Source of the DNA: an uncultured Acetobacteraceae bacterium
GTDB taxonomy: Bacteria; Pseudomonadota; Alphaproteobacteria; Acetobacterales; Acetobacteraceae
Reading direction: 5' to 3'
Assembly: GCA_937874445.1 (NCBI GenBank)
Contig: CALNAL010000073.1
Coordinates: 1-7,766, forward strand
Length of the DNA stretch: 7,766 bases
Below, in pieces: positions 6,313-7,766 of the stretch (position 1 is the first letter of the stretch; each line of letters begins with the position of its first letter). Below the pieces are notes generated by a model. The model was given only the letters and a program-made list of their open reading frames with translations. It searched no databases and had not been told where the DNA came from. The position numbers were made by a program, and so were the translations under genes.

Positions 6313-6384
6313 GGGTGCGATCAGGCGGGTGCGATCAGGTGGGGACGATCAGATGGAGGACGATCAGATGGAGGACGATCAGGC
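6313..6384 (-). repeat. 14/15-bp tandem repeat at the curA-like stop codon
   Basis: GATCAG recurs at 6319, 6333, 6347, 6362 and 6377, spaced 14, 14, 15 and 15 bp. On the plus strand the units read roughly gggtgcgatcaggc, gggtgcgatcaggt, ggggacgatcagatg, gaggacgatcagatg and gaggacgatcaggc. The rightmost unit contains the TGA stop of the CurA-like gene (6379-6381). The two 15-bp steps place further in-frame TGA codons at 6364-6366 and 6349-6351. The array ends about 15 bp before the MBL ribosome site. Confidence 0.85.
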
Positions 6385-7404
6385 GGGATCGGGCCCGACG
6401 CGCACGAGCATCTTGCCGAAATTGCCGCCGCGCAGCACCAGGCGCAGGGCCTCGGGCGCCGCGTCGAGGCCATCCATGACGGTCTGGCGGAAGCGCAGCG
6501 AGCCGTCGCGCACCCAGGGGGCGGCCAGGGCGCGCCATTCGGCGAAGCGCTCGGGATGGTCGCCCACCAGCAGGCCCTCGATGCGCACGCGCCGGCCCAC
6601 GACGAAGCCGAGGTTGGGGCCGCGCGGGAAGGTGGCCTCGTTGTACTGCGCGACCATGCCGCACATCACCACGCGGGCGTGGACGTTGAGCATGCGGAAC
6701 ACGATCTCCTGCACCACGCCCCCGACGTTCTCGAAATAGACGTCGATGCCATTGGGGCAGGCCAGGGCGAGGCTGTCGGCGAGGTTGGCGGCGTGGTGGT
6801 CCACGCAGTCGTCGAAGCCGAATTTCTCCTGCACCCAGACGCATTTCTCCGGCCCGCCGGCGATTCCCACCACGCGCGCCCCGGCGCGTCTGGCCAGCTG
6901 CCCCGCCACCGCCCCCACCGGCCCGGAAGCGGCCGAGACCACCACGGTCTCGCCGGCCTTGGGCTGGCCGATGTCCTTCATGCCGGAATAGGCGGTGGTC
7001 CCGGGCATGCCGAGCACGCCGAGCCAGGCGCCGAGGGGAATGTCCTTCTCCCGCGCGACAGGGGTCAGCACGCCGGCGGGCGAAAGCGTGTGGGTCTGCC
7101 ATCCGCGCGCGCCCACCACCAGATCGCCCGGGCTGAAGGCGGGGTCGCCGGAGGCGAGCACCTCGCCCACGCTCTCGCCGGTCATCACCTCGCCGAGGGC
7201 AATGGAGGGGGCATAGGAAGGCCGGTCGGAAAGACGGCCGCGCATGTAGGGGTCGATGGACAGCAGGATGGTGCGCGTCAGCACCTCGCCCTCGCCCGGC
7301 GCGGGCATGGGCTCCTCGACCAGGCTGAAATCCTCGCGCCTGGGCTCCCCCGATGGCCTCCGGCGCAGCACCAGGGAGCGTCGCGTTTCCGGAATGTCGG
7401 ACAT
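6379..7404 (-). CDS. curA: NADPH-dependent double-bond reductase, CurA-like (MDR superfamily)
   Basis: This 341-residue zinc-free medium-chain reductase belongs to the leukotriene-B4-dehydrogenase/CurA branch, which uses NADPH to reduce the C=C of alpha,beta-unsaturated ketones and aldehydes such as curcumin. It matches recalled E. coli CurA (345 aa) throughout: ILLSIDPYMRGR (46-57), LGVLGMPG-TAY (128-139), the nucleotide-binding SAASGPVGAVAGQLA (157-171), VVGIAGG-EKC (178-188), CVDHHA (200-205), CPNGIDVYFENVGG (216-229) and the C-terminal NFGKMLVRV (328-336). ATG 7402-7404 is chosen because AGGAGAG lies 7 nt upstream and family similarity starts there; a longer frame to 7455 would add an atypical 17-residue head. 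It is the first gene of a probable operon with the MBL hydrolase. Together with the OYE at 4333 it gives the locus two unrelated kinds of ene-reductase. Confidence 0.93.
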   Translation of the reverse strand: MSDIPETRRSLVLRRRPSGEPRREDFSLVEEPMPAPGEGEVLTRTILLSIDPYMRGRLSDRPSYAPSIALGEVMTGESVGEVLASGDPAFSPGDLVVGARGWQTHTLSPAGVLTPVAREKDIPLGAWLGVLGMPGTTAYSGMKDIGQPKAGETVVVSAASGPVGAVAGQLARRAGARVVGIAGGPEKCVWVQEKFGFDDCVDHHAANLADSLALACPNGIDVYFENVGGVVQEIVFRMLNVHARVVMCGMVAQYNEATFPRGPNLGFVVGRRVRIEGLLVGDHPERFAEWRALAAPWVRDGSLRFRQTVMDGLDAAPEALRLVLRGGNFGKMLVRVGPDPA

Positions 7405-7436
7405 GGGAGTTCTCTCCTTACCTGCCATCCCCTGTC

Positions 7437-7465
7437 GATCTGGGGCCGGCCGCACCGCCCGTCAA
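7437..7465 (-). promoter_or_regulatory. Candidate promoter of the CurA-like gene
   Basis: On the minus strand TTGACG (7460-7465) resembles the -35 consensus and is followed after 17 bp by CAGATC (7437-7442), a weak -10. The spacing to the start codon at 7404 would allow a leader of about 25-30 nt. The same TTGACG-N17 arrangement precedes pdxY, which is the main reason for listing it. Confidence 0.25.
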
Positions 7466-7503
7466 GCGACGGCCATGTCGCGGTTCGGCACGGCCGGCAC
7501 GGC

Positions 7504-7572
7504 AAAGCAAGGCAAGGTGTTCTCCTTTCGGGAAAGGAGAACCAGGAAAGCTTTGTTCCTTTGGCTCCGCGT
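7504..7572 (+). repeat. Intergenic multi-hairpin repeat, copy D (5' half only)
   Basis: On the plus strand this copy follows copy C closely: AAGCAAGGCAAGGTGTTCT, then an 11-bp perfect hairpin GTTCTCCTTTC (7519-7529) with GAAAGGAGAAC (7532-7542), then CCAGGAAAGCTTTGTTC and TTTGGCTCCGCG. After about 7572 the matching arm CGCGGAG...GAACAAAG and the third hairpin are missing, replaced by unrelated C/G-rich sequence. The hairpin differs from copy C at several paired positions but keeps the same 11-2-11 geometry. It lies between the CurA-like gene and the gene that begins at the right edge. Confidence 0.75.
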
Positions 7573-7591
7573 CTGCCCCCGGCCCCAGGTC

Positions 7592-7617
7592 TCCCCGGAG
7601 AAGCCCGGAACCGGGGA
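7592..7617. other. GC-rich inverted repeat next to repeat copy D
   Basis: TCCCCGG (7592-7598) and CCGGGGA (7611-7617) form a perfect 7-bp stem with a 12-nt loop. It sits between the truncated repeat copy D and the AT-rich patch that begins at 7617. There is no T tract on either side, so it is not a recognisable terminator. Confidence 0.35.
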
Positions 7618-7647
7618 AATATAGCGCATTCAAAATATTTATTTTGG
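7617..7647. promoter_or_regulatory. AT-rich patch with a perfect 16-bp palindrome (candidate operator)
   Basis: This is by far the most AT-rich stretch in the window. It contains CAAAATA (7631-7637), TT, then TATTTTG (7640-7646): a perfect 7-2-7 inverted repeat of the size bound by dimeric helix-turn-helix regulators. On the minus strand TATATT (7618-7623) could be a -10 box, which would put the palindrome over the spacer and -35 region. It could serve the CurA-like gene, the gene at the right edge, or both. Which protein binds is unknown. Confidence 0.45.
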
Positions 7648-7658
7648 CCACGAGGGAG

Positions 7659-7676
7659 GATGGGCTTCTGCCCATC
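7659..7676. other. Perfect 7-bp hairpin in the right-edge control region
   Basis: GATGGGC (7659-7665), loop TTCT, GCCCATC (7670-7676) is a perfect short hairpin, or an operator-like inverted repeat. It lies between the AT-rich palindrome and the candidate promoter at 7695-7723. No T-run follows it on either strand. Confidence 0.4.
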
Positions 7677-7694
7677 ACCGCCCCCCTATTTTCC

Positions 7695-7723
7695 TTGCCT
7701 CCCGGCACCGAGTGTGCTAGGAA
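7695..7723 (+). promoter_or_regulatory. Candidate sigma-70-type promoter of the right-edge gene
   Basis: TTGCCT (7695-7700) is followed by exactly 17 bp and then TAGGAA (7718-7723), preceded by TGC as an extended -10. A start point about seven bases beyond the -10 would fall at or next to the ATG at 7731, which would make the mRNA leaderless. The -10 hexamer itself is only a partial consensus match. Confidence 0.4.
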
Positions 7724-7730
7724 TGTTTTC

Positions 7731-7766
7731 ATGAATGCAGCGGCCTTCCTCTCCCGTCTCTCCACC
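7731..7766 (+). CDS. Start of a plus-strand gene of unknown function (partial, runs off the right edge)
   Basis: Twelve codons from ATG 7731 read MNAAAFLSRLST and stay open to the edge. The coding call rests on position: a promoter-like TTGCCT-N17-TAGGAA lies directly upstream and no other gene covers the region. There is no good Shine-Dalgarno site; AGGA in the -10 region is 8 nt or more away. Too little protein is visible to assign a family. ATG at 7735 is out of frame, and ATG at 7723 stops after three codons. Confidence 0.4.
   Translation, partial: MNAAAFLSRLST

Noticed and set aside
6313..6384. CRISPR-like array
   Set aside because: The units are 14-15 bp, contiguous and without spacers, so this is an ordinary tandem repeat.
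5189..6739. Plus-strand open frame (516 codons)
   Set aside because: It is antisense to the MBL hydrolase and the CurA-like gene and includes the tandem repeat; there is no family signal.

Overview
The window is very GC-rich chromosomal DNA with gene-dense coding and strongly G/C-biased third codon positions. The protein families and their sequences look alphaproteobacterial, and the repeated AT/purine-rich hairpin elements between genes make a Rhodospirillales/Acetobacteraceae-type genome my best guess. That assignment is inference; no rRNA or other marker gene is present.

Layout from left to right. (1) On the minus strand, the N-terminal 118 residues of an Sfp-type 4'-phosphopantetheinyl transferase run off the left edge. 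(2) A minus-strand two-gene operon follows: a ChaC-type gamma-glutamylcyclotransferase and, coupled through a TGATG overlap, a diaminopropionate ammonia-lyase homologue in which the PLP-binding lysine is alanine. (3) Further minus-strand genes are a small two-CBS-domain protein and, upstream of it, pyridoxal kinase PdxY. (4) Divergent from pdxY on the plus strand is an old-yellow-enzyme ene-reductase (YqjM/XenA type). (5) Converging on it is a minus-strand pair: a CurA-like NADPH-dependent double-bond reductase followed by a metallo-beta-lactamase-fold hydrolase, with a tandem repeat at the junction. (6) At the right edge an AT-rich control region leads into the first 12 codons of a plus-strand gene of unknown function, possibly leaderless.

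Four intergenic regions (about 394-543, 2405-2538, 4106-4268 and 7504-7572) carry copies of one repeat family. A complete copy folds as a short hairpin, a long central stem and another short hairpin. Stem sequences differ between copies while pairing is kept. The copies occur in both orientations and both downstream and upstream of genes, so they look like a dispersed palindromic element (REP/MITE-like) rather than a gene-specific terminator or riboswitch.

Functionally the window is a housekeeping/accessory mix: glutathione turnover (ChaC), vitamin B6 salvage (PdxY), two unrelated enzyme types that reduce activated C=C bonds (OYE and CurA-like), and an MBL hydrolase. I see no CRISPR, tRNA, rRNA, transposase or phage genes. 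The two observations most worth following are the structured repeat family and the lysine-less PLP-enzyme homologue.
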